Part shown: positions 25,997 through 35,126 of the stretch, piece by piece
Position numbering within the stretch: position 1 is the stretch's first letter
Layout of the letters: every line of letters starts with the position of its first letter
DNA from: Micropruina sonneratiae
GTDB lineage: Bacteria > Actinomycetota > Actinomycetes > Propionibacteriales > Propionibacteriaceae
Direction: 5' to 3'
Assembly: GCF_025972045.1 (NCBI RefSeq)
Contig: NZ_JAPDHX010000001.1
Location: forward strand, 538,238 to 602,237
Length of the DNA: 64,000 nucleotides
Notes under the pieces: generated by a model
Seen by the model: the letters and a program-made list of their open reading frames with translations, nothing else
Databases searched by the model: none
Told to the model about the DNA's origin: nothing
Position numbers and translations under genes: made by a program

Positions 25997-27841
25997 ATGT
26001 GCGGAATCATCGGTTATGTAGGCCCGCGTGACGCCAGCAAGGTGGTGGTCGAGGGGCTGCGCCGGATGGAGTACCGCGGCTACGACTCCGCCGGCGTGGC
26101 GGTTATCGACGACGGCGCGCTCGACTTCCGCAAGAAGGCGGGCAAGATCGCAAACCTGGACGCCGCGATCGCCGCCGATCCGTTGGCGGTCAGCGGCACC
26201 GGCATCGGGCACACCCGGTGGGCCACCCATGGCGGGCCGACCGACTACAACGCCCACCCGCACGTCTCGGCCAACGGCCGGGTCGCATTGATCCACAACG
26301 GCATCATCGAGAACTTCGCCCCGCTGCGCGCCGAGTTGCAGGCGGCCGGCGTCGAGTTCCGCTCCGAGACCGACACCGAAGTGGCCGCCCAGCTGCTCGG
26401 CCGGGCGGTGGCCGCCGGCAACGACCTGGCCGATGCGATGCGCGAGGTCTGCCGCCGCCTGCACGGCGCGTTTACCCTGGTCGCCATCGATGCGCAGGTG
26501 CCGGGCCGGCTGGTCGCCGCCCGGCGCAACTCGCCGCTGGTGGTCGGTGTGGGCGAGGGTGAGAACTTCGTCGCCTCCGACGTGGCGGCCTTCATCGAGT
26601 TCACCCGGCAGGCCATCGAACTGGGCCAGGACCAGGTCGTCGACGTCACCGCCGAGGGAGTGAAGGTGACCGACTTCAACGGCCACGCCGCGACGTCCCA
26701 CCCGTTCGAGGTGACCTGGGACCTGTCGGCCGCCGAGAAGCAGGGCTACGACTGGTTCATGCGCAAGGAGATCTACGAGCAGCCTCAGGCGGTCGCCGAC
26801 ACGCTGCTGGGGCGGTACAACCAGGACGGCTCGCTGAAGCTCGACGAGCTGCACATTCCCGAGGCCGAGCTGCGCACCATCGACAAGATCATCATCGTCG
26901 CGTGCGGCACCGCCTACTACGCCGGCATGGTCGCCAAGTACGCCATCGAGCACTGGACGCGGATCGCCTGCGAGGTCGAGATCGCCTCCGAGTTCCGCTA
27001 CCGCGACCCGATCATCACTCCGCGGACGCTGGTGGTCACGTTGAGCCAGTCGGGGGAGACCGCCGACACGCTGATGGCGATCCGGCACGCCCGGGAACAG
27101 GGCGCCAAGGTGATCGCCATCTGCAACACCAACGGCGCCACCATTCCGCGCGAGTCGGACGCCGTGATCTACACCCACGCGGGCCCGGAGATCGGGGTGG
27201 CCTCGACCAAGGGCTTCCTCACCCAGGTCGCGGCCTGCTATCTGCTGGGGCTGTACCTGGCGCAGGTGCGGGGGACCAAGTTCGGCGACGAGATCGCCGC
27301 GATCATGGCCGAACTGGCCGCCGTGCCGCCGCTGATCCAGCGGGTGCTGGACGAGATCGCGCCGATCAAGGAACTGGCTGCCAAGTACGTCGACCAGGAC
27401 TCGGTGCTGTTCCTAGGTCGCCACGTCGGCTACCCGGTGGCACTCGAGGGTGCGTTGAAACTGAAGGAGATCGCCTACCTGCACGCCGAGGGCTTCCCGG
27501 CCGGCGAACTCAAGCACGGTCCGATCGCGCTGGTCGAGAACCAGATCCCGATCTTCGTCGTGGTGCCGCCGCAGGGCCGCGATCAGTTGCACGACAAGGT
27601 CACCAGCAACATTCAGGAGGTGCGCGCCCGGGGCGCGTTCACCATCGTGCTGGCCGAGGACGACGACGAGGAGGTCACGCCCTACGCCGACTTCATCTTC
27701 CGGCTGCCCAAGGTGTCGACCCTGATGCAGCCCCTGGTGGCGACCGTGCCGTTGCAGATGTTCGCCTGCGAGGTCGCCTCGCTGAAGGGCTACGACGTCG
27801 ACCAGCCGCGCAACCTGGCCAAGTCGGTCACGGTCGAGTAG
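25997..27841 (+). CDS. glmS: Glutamine-fructose-6-phosphate aminotransferase (isomerizing)
   Basis: A 614-residue enzyme making glucosamine-6-phosphate from fructose-6-phosphate and glutamine. The N-terminal glutaminase begins MCGIIGYVG with Cys2 exposed after Met removal; two SIS isomerase domains follow (VACGTAYYAGMVAKY, LSQSGETADT) and the tail is DQPRNLAKSVTVE. TAGAGT at 25984-25989 lies 7 nt before ATG, so the mRNA is probably leaderless, excluding a glmS ribozyme. acpS and nnrDE follow on the same strand. Confidence 0.97.
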   Translation: MCGIIGYVGPRDASKVVVEGLRRMEYRGYDSAGVAVIDDGALDFRKKAGKIANLDAAIAADPLAVSGTGIGHTRWATHGGPTDYNAHPHVSANGRVALIHNGIIENFAPLRAELQAAGVEFRSETDTEVAAQLLGRAVAAGNDLADAMREVCRRLHGAFTLVAIDAQVPGRLVAARRNSPLVVGVGEGENFVASDVAAFIEFTRQAIELGQDQVVDVTAEGVKVTDFNGHAATSHPFEVTWDLSAAEKQGYDWFMRKEIYEQPQAVADTLLGRYNQDGSLKLDELHIPEAELRTIDKIIIVACGTAYYAGMVAKYAIEHWTRIACEVEIASEFRYRDPIITPRTLVVTLSQSGETADTLMAIRHAREQGAKVIAICNTNGATIPRESDAVIYTHAGPEIGVASTKGFLTQVAACYLLGLYLAQVRGTKFGDEIAAIMAELAAVPPLIQRVLDEIAPIKELAAKYVDQDSVLFLGRHVGYPVALEGALKLKEIAYLHAEGFPAGELKHGPIALVENQIPIFVVVPPQGRDQLHDKVTSNIQEVRARGAFTIVLAEDDDEEVTPYADFIFRLPKVSTLMQPLVATVPLQMFACEVASLKGYDVDQPRNLAKSVTVE

Positions 27842-27855
27842 CCGGGTCGCCTCGC

Positions 27856-28203
27856 GTGATCGTCGGCATCGGCATCGACGTCTGTCCCGTCGCCAGGTTC
27901 GCCTCGGCCGCCGAGAACGAGCGGCTGCTGGCACGGCTGTTCACGCCGTCCGAACGGGATTCGTCGATGAACCGGATGGCCGGCCGGTTCGCCGCCAAGG
28001 AGGCGCTGGCCAAGGCACTTGGCGCTCCGGCAGGCCTGGCCTGGCTCGACGTGGAGGTTCGCAAGGACGACCTGGGCAAGCCCTGGTTCGACTACCGGGG
28101 CTCGATCGCGGCCAGGATCGCCGAACTCGGCATCGTGCACGTGCACCTGTCGATCACCCACGACGCCGGCATCGCCGCGGCCGTGGTCGTCTGCGAGGCT
28201 TGA
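27856..28203 (+). CDS. acpS: Holo-[acyl-carrier-protein] synthase
   Basis: A 115-residue AcpS that moves 4'-phosphopantetheine from CoA to acyl carrier protein. GIGIDVCPVARF carries the metal-binding Asp and RFAAKEALAKAL the second site; SITHDAGIAAAVVV closes the fold. GTG 27856 begins 15 bp after glmS. It lies between glmS and nnrDE, a conserved actinobacterial order. Confidence 0.94.
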   Translation: MIVGIGIDVCPVARFASAAENERLLARLFTPSERDSSMNRMAGRFAAKEALAKALGAPAGLAWLDVEVRKDDLGKPWFDYRGSIAARIAELGIVHVHLSITHDAGIAAAVVVCEA

Positions 28204-28221
28204 GGCCATGAGGTGCGGGCG

Positions 28222-29640
28222 ATGAGGGCGGCGTACCTGGCACAGACCGTCCGGTCCGCGGAGGAGCCGCTGCTGGCGGCCCTGCCGGGGGTGCTGATGC
28301 AGCGGGCCGCGACCGGGCTCAGCTCGGCGTTGCTGCGTGAACTGGCCGCCGTGCGGGGCCGGGTCTACGGCGCCCGGGTGCTGGTGCTGGCCGGGGCCGG
28401 CAACAACGGCGGCGACGCGCTGTACGCCGGGGCGCAGCTGCTGCGCCGCGGCGTCCGAGTGCGGGCGTGGCGGACGACGTCGGCGGTGCATCACGACGCG
28501 TGGCGGGCGTTCTTCGCCGCAGGCGGCCGTGAGGTCGGCGCGGTCGACGCCCTGTCCGAGCTGGGCGAGGCGGACCTGGTGGTGGACGGTGTGCTCGGCA
28601 TCGGTGGCCGCCCCGGGCTGCCCGAACCGGTGGCCCTGTTCGCCGCCGCCTGCGCCGACGCCGGGGTGCCGGTGGTCGCGGTCGACGTGCCCTCGGGCCT
28701 GGCCGCGGATGCGTGTGGGGCGAATGCGCCCCACTTCACCGCCGCCCTGACCGTCACCTTCGGGGGGCTGAAGTTCTGTCACCTGATCGAGCCGGCCGCC
28801 TCGGCCTGCGGGCGGCTCGAACTGGTCGACATCGGGCTCGGCCTGCCCGAACCCGACCTACGGCAGTGGGAACCCGCCGATGTCGCCGCGCACTGGCCGT
28901 TCCCGGACGCCACCAGCGACAAGTACTCCCGTGGCGTGGTCGGCCTGGACACCGGCTCGGACTCCTACCCAGGCGCGGCGGTGCTCTCCACGCTCGGCGC
29001 CGTGCACGCCGGCGCCGGCATGGTCCGCTTCGCCGGAGCACAGGGGGCGGTCCAGCTGATCCGGGCGGCCGCCCCGAACGTGGTGTTCGGGCAGGGCCGG
29101 GTGCAGTCGCGGGTGCTGGGGTGCGGCTGGGGCGACCGGCCCGACGGTGCGACGGTGGTGGCCGACGCGCTCGCCGAGGGCCTACCCCTGCTGCTGGACG
29201 CCGACGCGCTGCGCTTCCTGCCGGGAGGCGACCTCGGCGAGCAGGTGCTGCTCACCCCGCACGCCGGCGAGTTGGCCCGGCTGCTCGAGCTCGACCGGTC
29301 CGAGGTCGCCGCCAACCCGGTGGCGGCCGTCCGCGGTGCCGCGACCCGACACGGCTGCACGGTGCTATTGAAGGGCGGCACCCAGTACGTCTGCGGCCCC
29401 GACGGCGCGGTGACCCTCGCCGTCCCCGGTCCGGCCTGGACGGCGCAGGCCGGCTCCGGGGACACCCTCGCGGGCCTGGCCGGAACCCTGTTGGCTGCCG
29501 GCCTGGCACCGCCCGAAGCCGCCCTGGCCGCGGCGTCCGCGCAAGCCATGACCGCGTTGCTGCAACCGGGCCCGCATCCTCCCGATTTCATTGCGCGGGC
29601 CGTTCCGCGGGTGGTAGCGTCCCTGCGCGCCAAGAGTTGA
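28222..29640 (+). CDS. nnr: Bifunctional NAD(P)HX epimerase/dehydratase
   Basis: A 472-residue repair enzyme for hydrated NAD(P)H. The N-terminal YjeF_N epimerase domain (about 1-210) contains GAGNNGGDALYAGAQLL; the C-terminal carbohydrate-kinase-like dehydratase contains DKYSRGVVGLDTGSDSYPGA, LLTPHAGELARLL and AGSGDTLAGLAGT. ATG 28222 with GAGG upstream is preferred to GTG 28213. It follows acpS closely, probably in one transcript. Confidence 0.93.
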   Translation: MRAAYLAQTVRSAEEPLLAALPGVLMQRAATGLSSALLRELAAVRGRVYGARVLVLAGAGNNGGDALYAGAQLLRRGVRVRAWRTTSAVHHDAWRAFFAAGGREVGAVDALSELGEADLVVDGVLGIGGRPGLPEPVALFAAACADAGVPVVAVDVPSGLAADACGANAPHFTAALTVTFGGLKFCHLIEPAASACGRLELVDIGLGLPEPDLRQWEPADVAAHWPFPDATSDKYSRGVVGLDTGSDSYPGAAVLSTLGAVHAGAGMVRFAGAQGAVQLIRAAAPNVVFGQGRVQSRVLGCGWGDRPDGATVVADALAEGLPLLLDADALRFLPGGDLGEQVLLTPHAGELARLLELDRSEVAANPVAAVRGAATRHGCTVLLKGGTQYVCGPDGAVTLAVPGPAWTAQAGSGDTLAGLAGTLLAAGLAPPEAALAAASAQAMTALLQPGPHPPDFIARAVPRVVASLRAKS

Positions 29641-29653
29641 GCTTTCAAACACC

Positions 29654-29762
29654 GATGCCACGGCATCACCGGGGCCTTTCTGCGGGATGTCTGTGGTCGT
29701 GGGAGTGAGCTCCGGTCTAGGGTGCCTAGCAGGTGGCTCGGTGCCAGTCGCCAGGGTTGGCG
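29654..29762 (+). promoter_or_regulatory. Candidate control region of the mannitol operon
   Basis: The 159-bp gap before mtlA has a short palindrome GATGCC-AC-GGCATC at 29654-29667, a possible -10 box TAGGGT at 29718-29723, and a small hairpin CGCCA-GGGT-TGGCG at 29749-29762. No MtlR gene is adjacent. Operator function is a guess. Confidence 0.3.
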
Positions 29763-29799
29763 AAAGGACCGGGGGCCGAGCCCTATTTTGAGGAGTCAT

Positions 29800-31947
29800 A
29801 TGTCGTCGACAACCGCAGCGCCGAAGTCCTCGGCGCGCATCGCTGTTCAAAAATTCGGGACATTCCTGTCAGGCATGATCATGCCCAACATCCCCGCGTT
29901 GATTGCGTGGGGCATTCTCACGATGTTCTTCATCCCGGCAGGGTTCACTCCGAACGAAGCCATCGCGACCATCGTCGGACCGATGATCCACTACCTGCTG
30001 CCGATCATCATCGCCTACACCGGCGGCCACATGGTCTACGGACTGCGCGGCGCGGTCGTGGCCTCCATCGGCGTGATGGGCGCGATCGCTGGCTCCGACT
30101 ACCTCATCGCGCAGGAGAACGTGCGACTCCTCGAAGCGTGGGTGGCGGCCGGAAATGCCGAGGCGGACTTCTCCGAGCTGGGCCAGGTACACATGTTCAT
30201 CGGCGCCATGATCATGGCGCCGCTGTCGGCCTATTCGATGCGTTGGCTCGACAAGCTGTGGGAGAACAAGATCAAGGCCGGCCTAGAGATGCTGGTCAAT
30301 ATGTTCTCGGCGGGCATCTGGGGCTTCTTCCTGATGATCATCGGGTTCTACCCGATCGCCTGGCTAGTGAACGGCTTGATGTCGGTACTTAGCTCCGCTG
30401 TGAACTGGCTGGTTGCCAACAACCTGCTCCCCTTGACCAGCATCATCATCGAGCCCGCCAAGGTCCTCTTCCTCAACAACGCGATCAACCATGGCGTGCT
30501 CACTCCACTGGGCCTGGCCCAGGCCGGTGACGCCGCATACAACAACCGGTCGATCCTGTTCCTGCTGGAGTCAAACCCCGGGCCCGGTCTCGGGCTCCTG
30601 CTGGCCTTCGCACTGGTGGGCGTCGGTGCGGCCAGGGCGTCGGCTCCCGGTGCGGCCTTCATTCAGTTCATCGGTGGCATTCACGAGGTGTACTTCCCCT
30701 ACGCACTGATGAAGCCCGCCCTGATCCTCGCCCTGATCGGCGGCGGCATGACCGGCGTCACCACCAACATGCTGTTGGGTGGTGCGTTGCGGGCTCCCGC
30801 AGCTCCGGGCAGCATCCTGGCCGTGTTGGCGCAGACCGCGCCTGGTGCCTATGTCGCCGTCGCCTTGTCCGTGGTGTTGTCGGCGGCGGTGACTTTCCTG
30901 ATCGCCGCAGCCATCCTGCGCGCCTCGCGCAAGACCGACCTCGCGGCCGAGGCTGCCGGGGAAGACAAGTTCGCCAGTGCGGTCAGTCAGACCGCCGCCA
31001 ACAAGGGAAAGTCGTCAGACGCCCTGTCCGGGCTGCTCAGCTCGAGCGCTGCCGCGCCGTCCGGCCAGGTGAAGTCGATCGTGTTCGCCTGCGACGCGGG
31101 CATGGGGTCGTCGGCGATGGGTGCGTCGGTGCTGAGGAAGAAGATCCAGCAGGCTGGCTTCTCCGAAGTCACCGTCATCAACAAGGCGATTGCCAGCCTC
31201 GACGACGCCTATGACGTGGTGGTGTCGCACGAGGATCTGATGGATAGGGCGGCTCAGCGGACGCCGTCTGCCGTCCATGTGGCCGTCGATAACTTCATGT
31301 CGTCACCGCGCTACGACGAGGTCGTTGAGATGGTGCGGCGGGTGAACTCCGGTCCGTCTGCCGAAACGGACGCACCCGTGCCCGCCCCCACCCCGGCGCA
31401 GGACGTCCCGGCGCCCGAGCCGGAACCGGCGCCTGCCGAGGCCACCGAAGAGGCCGCCGCGCCCGAGGTGGCGGCGACCTCCGCGGCGGTGGCCGAGCCG
31501 GCCGCCGATGAGGATTCGGCGGTGCTGAAGCTGTCGTCGATCCAGCTGGCCGGCACGGCGTCCGACCGCAACGGGGCCATCGACGAGGCCGGCGCACTGC
31601 TGGTGTCGTCGGGCAACGTGGACTCCGCGTACGTCGAGTCGATGCACGAGCGGGAGAAGTCGGTGTCCACCTACATGGGCAACCTGCTGGCGATCCCGCA
31701 CGGCACCAACGAGGCCAAGGCGCTGATCAAGTCGTCGTCGATCTCGGTGGTCCGCTACCCCGGCGGCATCGACTGGAACGGCAATCCGGTGAAGTTCGTG
31801 ATCGGCATCGCCGGCGCCGGCAACGACCATCTGGAACTGCTGGGCAAGATCGCGGAGGTGTTCCTCGACGAGTCGCGGATCGCCGAACTCGAGCAGGCCA
31901 CCAGCGCCCAGGAGATCCGGGACGCGTTCGGGAGGGTGAACAGCTGA
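29800..31947 (+). CDS. mtlA: PTS mannitol transporter EIICBA
   Basis: A 715-residue fusion. EIIC (about 10-380) has multiple membrane helices (FLSGMIMPNIPALIAWGIL, then INHGVLTPLG); EIIB carries the phospho-cysteine Cys431 in FACDAGMGSSAMG; EIIA carries His634 in GNLLAIPHGTNEAK. It is about 75 residues longer than E. coli MtlA because of a Pro/Ala/Glu-rich linker (about 525-575) between EIIB and EIIA. GAGGAG precedes ATG 29800. EIIC codons are somewhat less GC-rich than in neighbouring genes. mtlD follows 1 bp after the stop, so product and catabolic enzyme are coupled. Confidence 0.95.
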   Translation: MSSTTAAPKSSARIAVQKFGTFLSGMIMPNIPALIAWGILTMFFIPAGFTPNEAIATIVGPMIHYLLPIIIAYTGGHMVYGLRGAVVASIGVMGAIAGSDYLIAQENVRLLEAWVAAGNAEADFSELGQVHMFIGAMIMAPLSAYSMRWLDKLWENKIKAGLEMLVNMFSAGIWGFFLMIIGFYPIAWLVNGLMSVLSSAVNWLVANNLLPLTSIIIEPAKVLFLNNAINHGVLTPLGLAQAGDAAYNNRSILFLLESNPGPGLGLLLAFALVGVGAARASAPGAAFIQFIGGIHEVYFPYALMKPALILALIGGGMTGVTTNMLLGGALRAPAAPGSILAVLAQTAPGAYVAVALSVVLSAAVTFLIAAAILRASRKTDLAAEAAGEDKFASAVSQTAANKGKSSDALSGLLSSSAAAPSGQVKSIVFACDAGMGSSAMGASVLRKKIQQAGFSEVTVINKAIASLDDAYDVVVSHEDLMDRAAQRTPSAVHVAVDNFMSSPRYDEVVEMVRRVNSGPSAETDAPVPAPTPAQDVPAPEPEPAPAEATEEAAAPEVAATSAAVAEPAADEDSAVLKLSSIQLAGTASDRNGAIDEAGALLVSSGNVDSAYVESMHEREKSVSTYMGNLLAIPHGTNEAKALIKSSSISVVRYPGGIDWNGNPVKFVIGIAGAGNDHLELLGKIAEVFLDESRIAELEQATSAQEIRDAFGRVNS

Positions 31948-31948
31948 C

Positions 31949-33079
31949 ATGAAGGCAGTCCACTTCGGTGCAGGGAACATCGGCCGCGGCTTCGTCGGGT
32001 TGCTGCTGAGCAACGCCGGCTACGAGCTGGTCTTCGCGGACGTCGCCGACGCCCTCATCGACGCCCTTGCCGCGTCGGATTCCTACGACGTCAACGAGGT
32101 CGGGGACGACCCGCGCACCACCACGGTGCGCGGGTACTCCGCGATCAACTCGGCCAAGCAGGCCGACGAGCTGACCGCAGCGATCGCGGAGGCGGACATC
32201 GTCACCACCGCGGTCGGCGCGCACATCCTCAAGTTCGTGGCACCGGCGGTCGCCGCCGGCATCGCGGCCCGCCGCGACGACGCACCGAAGTTGGCGGTGA
32301 TGGCGTGCGAGAACGCGATCAACGGCACCGACATCCTCAAGGGCGAGGTGGAGCTGAACTACTCCGGCGACGATCTGGCCGACCGCGCGCTGTTCGCCAA
32401 CACCGCGGTCGACCGGATCGTCCCGGCCCAGGACCCGAATGCCGGCCTGGACGTGACGGTCGAGAACTATTTCGAGTGGGCGATCGAGACGCCGCCGTTC
32501 GGCGGCGACGTGCCCGACATTCCCGGGGTGACCTGGGTGGAGGATCTCGAGCCCTACATCGAGCGCAAGCTGTTCACGGTCAACACCGGCCACGCGACCG
32601 CGGCCTGGTTCGGCTACGCGGCCGGAATCGAGAAGATCTCCGACGCACTGGCCGACTCGACGGTGGCCGGCAAGGTCGCCGATGCGCTGGCCGACACCAA
32701 GTCGCTCATCGTCGCCAAGCACGGCGTCGACGACGCGGTGCAGAGCGCCTACGTGTCGAAGATCCTGAAGCGGTTCGCCAATCCGCACCTGCCCGACACC
32801 ACGCTCCGGGTGGGCCGGGGGCCGCTGCGCAAGCTGAGCCGGCACGACCGGTTCATCTCGCCGGCGTCCCAGTTGGCCGAGCGCGGAATGCCCTGCGACG
32901 GGCTGCTGGCCGCGATCGGCGCCGGACTCGGGTTCGACACCCCGGACGACCCCGAGGCCGTCGAGCTGCAGCGGCTGCTGGGCGAGTTGTCGCCCGAGGA
33001 CGCCGTGGCGCAGATCACCGGCATCGAACCCGGCCATCCGCTGTACGACCGGCTGCTGGAGGTCTTCCGCAACCGCTGA
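31949..33079 (+). CDS. mtlD: Mannitol-1-phosphate 5-dehydrogenase
   Basis: A 376-residue polyol dehydrogenase oxidising mannitol-1-phosphate to fructose-6-phosphate with NAD. MKAVHFGAGNIGRGFVG is the Rossmann signature and ERKLFTVNTGHATAAWFGY the catalytic region (Lys/Asn/His of the long-chain family). It sits directly behind mtlA; GAGGG precedes ATG 31949. Confidence 0.96.
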   Translation: MKAVHFGAGNIGRGFVGLLLSNAGYELVFADVADALIDALAASDSYDVNEVGDDPRTTTVRGYSAINSAKQADELTAAIAEADIVTTAVGAHILKFVAPAVAAGIAARRDDAPKLAVMACENAINGTDILKGEVELNYSGDDLADRALFANTAVDRIVPAQDPNAGLDVTVENYFEWAIETPPFGGDVPDIPGVTWVEDLEPYIERKLFTVNTGHATAAWFGYAAGIEKISDALADSTVAGKVADALADTKSLIVAKHGVDDAVQSAYVSKILKRFANPHLPDTTLRVGRGPLRKLSRHDRFISPASQLAERGMPCDGLLAAIGAGLGFDTPDDPEAVELQRLLGELSPEDAVAQITGIEPGHPLYDRLLEVFRNR

Positions 33080-33193
33080 GGTCGTCGCGCCTCTCCACGT
33101 CGCGTGTGGCGTCCGGTCGAGACCCCGTCGGCGCCCTCTCGCGTGCCGACTACAGTGTGCAAGGCCCGCTTCCCCGTCCGAAGGACCTGCACC

Positions 33194-34015
33194 ATGCCCG
33201 CCCCGACCGAACTCGCCCAGGCGACGTTGCCCGACGGGCGGTTGCTGCGTTTCGTCCGCTCGGACGCCGGTTCCGACGTCGTCGACGTGCGCGCCGAGAT
33301 CGACGGCGACGTGGCCGCTGCGATCTCCGTGCGGGTCGGCTCCCGCCTCGCCCGGGTGCAGGCGCTGAGCGTCGCCAACGAGTACCGCGGCCTGGGGATC
33401 GGCTCGGCGCTGTTGGGCTGCCTGATCGAGTTGCTGGCCGCCGGGGGCGTGCGTGAACTGAGCGTGCTGCCCGACCCGGCCGCGGCGTCCTGGTGGCGGG
33501 GCCACGGGTTCGACGTGGACGGCGAGGTGTTGCGGCGTCCGCTGCCGGTGCTGGTCGAGGCGCCCACCGCCGAGTCCATGCACGCCCTGGGCGAGCGGCT
33601 GGCCCCGCTGCTGCGCGGCGGTGACGTGATCATCGCCACCGGAGATCTGGGGGCGGGCAAGACCACCCTGACCCAGGGCATCGGCGCCGGACTGGGCGTC
33701 GCCGGCCCGGTGATCTCACCCACCTTCGTGCTTTCCCGGGTGCATCCGAGCACGGTGGGCGGAGCGGCCCTGGTGCACGTCGACGCCTACCGGCTGGGCA
33801 GTTTCGACGAACTGGAGGATCTCGATCTCGAGGCGTCGCTGGCCGACTCGGTGACCTTGATCGAGTGGGGCGGGGGGCTGGCCGAGGGGCTGGCCGACGA
33901 TCGGCTCGAGATCGACATTCGTCGCGGCCTCGAGGTCGACGACGAGAACCGGCTGGTCTTCCTGACCGGCCTGGGCCCCCGCTGGGCGGGCGACGAACTG
34001 GAGGCACTGCGGTGA
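33194..34015 (+). CDS. tsaE: GNAT acetyltransferase fused to TsaE (t6A ATPase subunit)
   Basis: A 273-residue two-domain protein. Residues about 1-117 are a GNAT fold (ALSVANEYRGLGIGSALLG as acetyl-CoA loop), and 118-273 are TsaE with P-loop GDLGAGKTTLTQG (150-162), ISPTFVLSRVH and HVDAYRLGS. TsaE supports threonylcarbamoyl transfer to tRNA A37. Most TsaE proteins are about 150 residues, so the fusion is notable; the GNAT part is separate from RimI encoded two genes later. TACAGT at 33151-33156 and GAAGGA before ATG 33194 define the operon start. Confidence 0.88.
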   Translation: MPAPTELAQATLPDGRLLRFVRSDAGSDVVDVRAEIDGDVAAAISVRVGSRLARVQALSVANEYRGLGIGSALLGCLIELLAAGGVRELSVLPDPAAASWWRGHGFDVDGEVLRRPLPVLVEAPTAESMHALGERLAPLLRGGDVIIATGDLGAGKTTLTQGIGAGLGVAGPVISPTFVLSRVHPSTVGGAALVHVDAYRLGSFDELEDLDLEASLADSVTLIEWGGGLAEGLADDRLEIDIRRGLEVDDENRLVFLTGLGPRWAGDELEALR

Positions 34016-34653
34016 GCCTGACCCTTGGCATCGACACCTCGACCGATGTGCGGGTCGGGCTGGCCACCGAGGGCGCCGTGCTGGCGTCCGCGGCGGTGAC
34101 CGACACCCGCGCGCACGCCGAGCAGCTGATGCCGCTGATCCGCGACACCCTGCGCCGGGCCGGATGCCGCCTCGGTGACGTGACCCGCGTCGTGGTCGGG
34201 GTGGGTCCCGGCCCGTTCACCGGCCTGCGGGTCGGTGTCGCCAGTGCGCAGACCCTGGGGTTCGCGCTCGGCGTCGAGGTGCGCGGGGTCTGCTCGCTGG
34301 ACGCCTGCGCGGCGGGCTACGACGGCACCGCCGGCGAGTTCCTGGTGCTCTCCGACGCCCGCCGCCGCGAGGTGTACTGGGCGCGCTACGCCGCCGACGG
34401 TTCGAGGCTGACCGGCCCGTTCGTCGGGCCGGTCAGCGAGCTGCCGCAGCTGCCGGTCACCGGGCCCGGCGCGGTGCTGGCCGGCGGGACGGCGTCCCCG
34501 CTGGACGGCGGCCTGCTCGCCCTGGCCGGCCCGAGCCTGCCCGACGCCGGCCTGTCGCCGCTGTACCTGCGCCGGCCGGACGCCGAGGTGCCGAGCAAGC
34601 GGAAGTCGACGCTGCTGCAGCCGCGGCTCGCGGCCGGCTGGTCGAAGCGATGA
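34012..34653 (+). CDS. tsaB: t6A biosynthesis protein TsaB
   Basis: A 213-residue ASKHA-fold partner of TsaD. LTLGIDTSTDVRVGLA, then VVVGVGPGPFTGLRVGVASA and LVLSDARRREVYW are standard. GTG 34012 overlaps the tsaE stop (GTGA). It is needed with TsaD and TsaE for N6-threonylcarbamoyladenosine in ANN-decoding tRNAs. Confidence 0.94.
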   Translation: MSLTLGIDTSTDVRVGLATEGAVLASAAVTDTRAHAEQLMPLIRDTLRRAGCRLGDVTRVVVGVGPGPFTGLRVGVASAQTLGFALGVEVRGVCSLDACAAGYDGTAGEFLVLSDARRREVYWARYAADGSRLTGPFVGPVSELPQLPVTGPGAVLAGGTASPLDGGLLALAGPSLPDAGLSPLYLRRPDAEVPSKRKSTLLQPRLAAGWSKR

Positions 34654-35126
34654 GCCCGGTGCTGACCATCGACACGGCCACGGCCGCCGACATCGAGGCC
34701 ATCCTCGGCCTGGAGGAGACCGGTTTTGCCCCGGCGTCCCGTTGGATCGGACGCTCCTGGCTGGGTGAGATCGAGGGCGGCCATCACTTCACCCCGGCCG
34801 CCCGCGACGACCACGGCCGCGTCGTCGGGGTGGCGGCCTTCCAGCTGTTCGCCGACGTCGCCGACCTGAACCGGATCGTCGTCGATCCCGCGCACCGCGG
34901 CCGCGGCGTCGGCGAGGCGCTGCTGCGCGCCGGCCTGGACTGGGCGGCCGGCTCCGGTGCGGAACGCATGCTGCTCGAGGTGGAGTGGGCCAACGAGCCG
35001 GCGCTGGCGCTGTACCGGCGGCTCGGCTTCGTCGAGATCACGTACCGGCGCAACTACTACGGCCCGGACCGCGACGCGCTGGTCATGGAGCGACGACTGG
35101 ACCCGACGGGGGAGGGGAAGCGATGA
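34650..35126 (+). CDS. rimI: Ribosomal protein S18-alanine N-acetyltransferase-like GNAT
   Basis: A 158-residue GNAT protein with acetyl-CoA loop [20 protein letters not shown] and C-terminal [20 protein letters not shown], as in RimI. ATG 34650 overlaps the tsaB stop and its own stop overlaps tsaD, the conserved tsaB-rimI-tsaD order. In vivo substrate may be broader than S18. Confidence 0.9.
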   Translation: MSPVLTIDTATAADIEAILGLEETGFAPASRWIGRSWLGEIEGGHHFTPAARDDHGRVVGVAAFQLFADVADLNRIVVDPAHRGRGVGEALLRAGLDWAAGSGAERMLLEVEWANEPALALYRRLGFVEITYRRNYYGPDRDALVMERRLDPTGEGKR

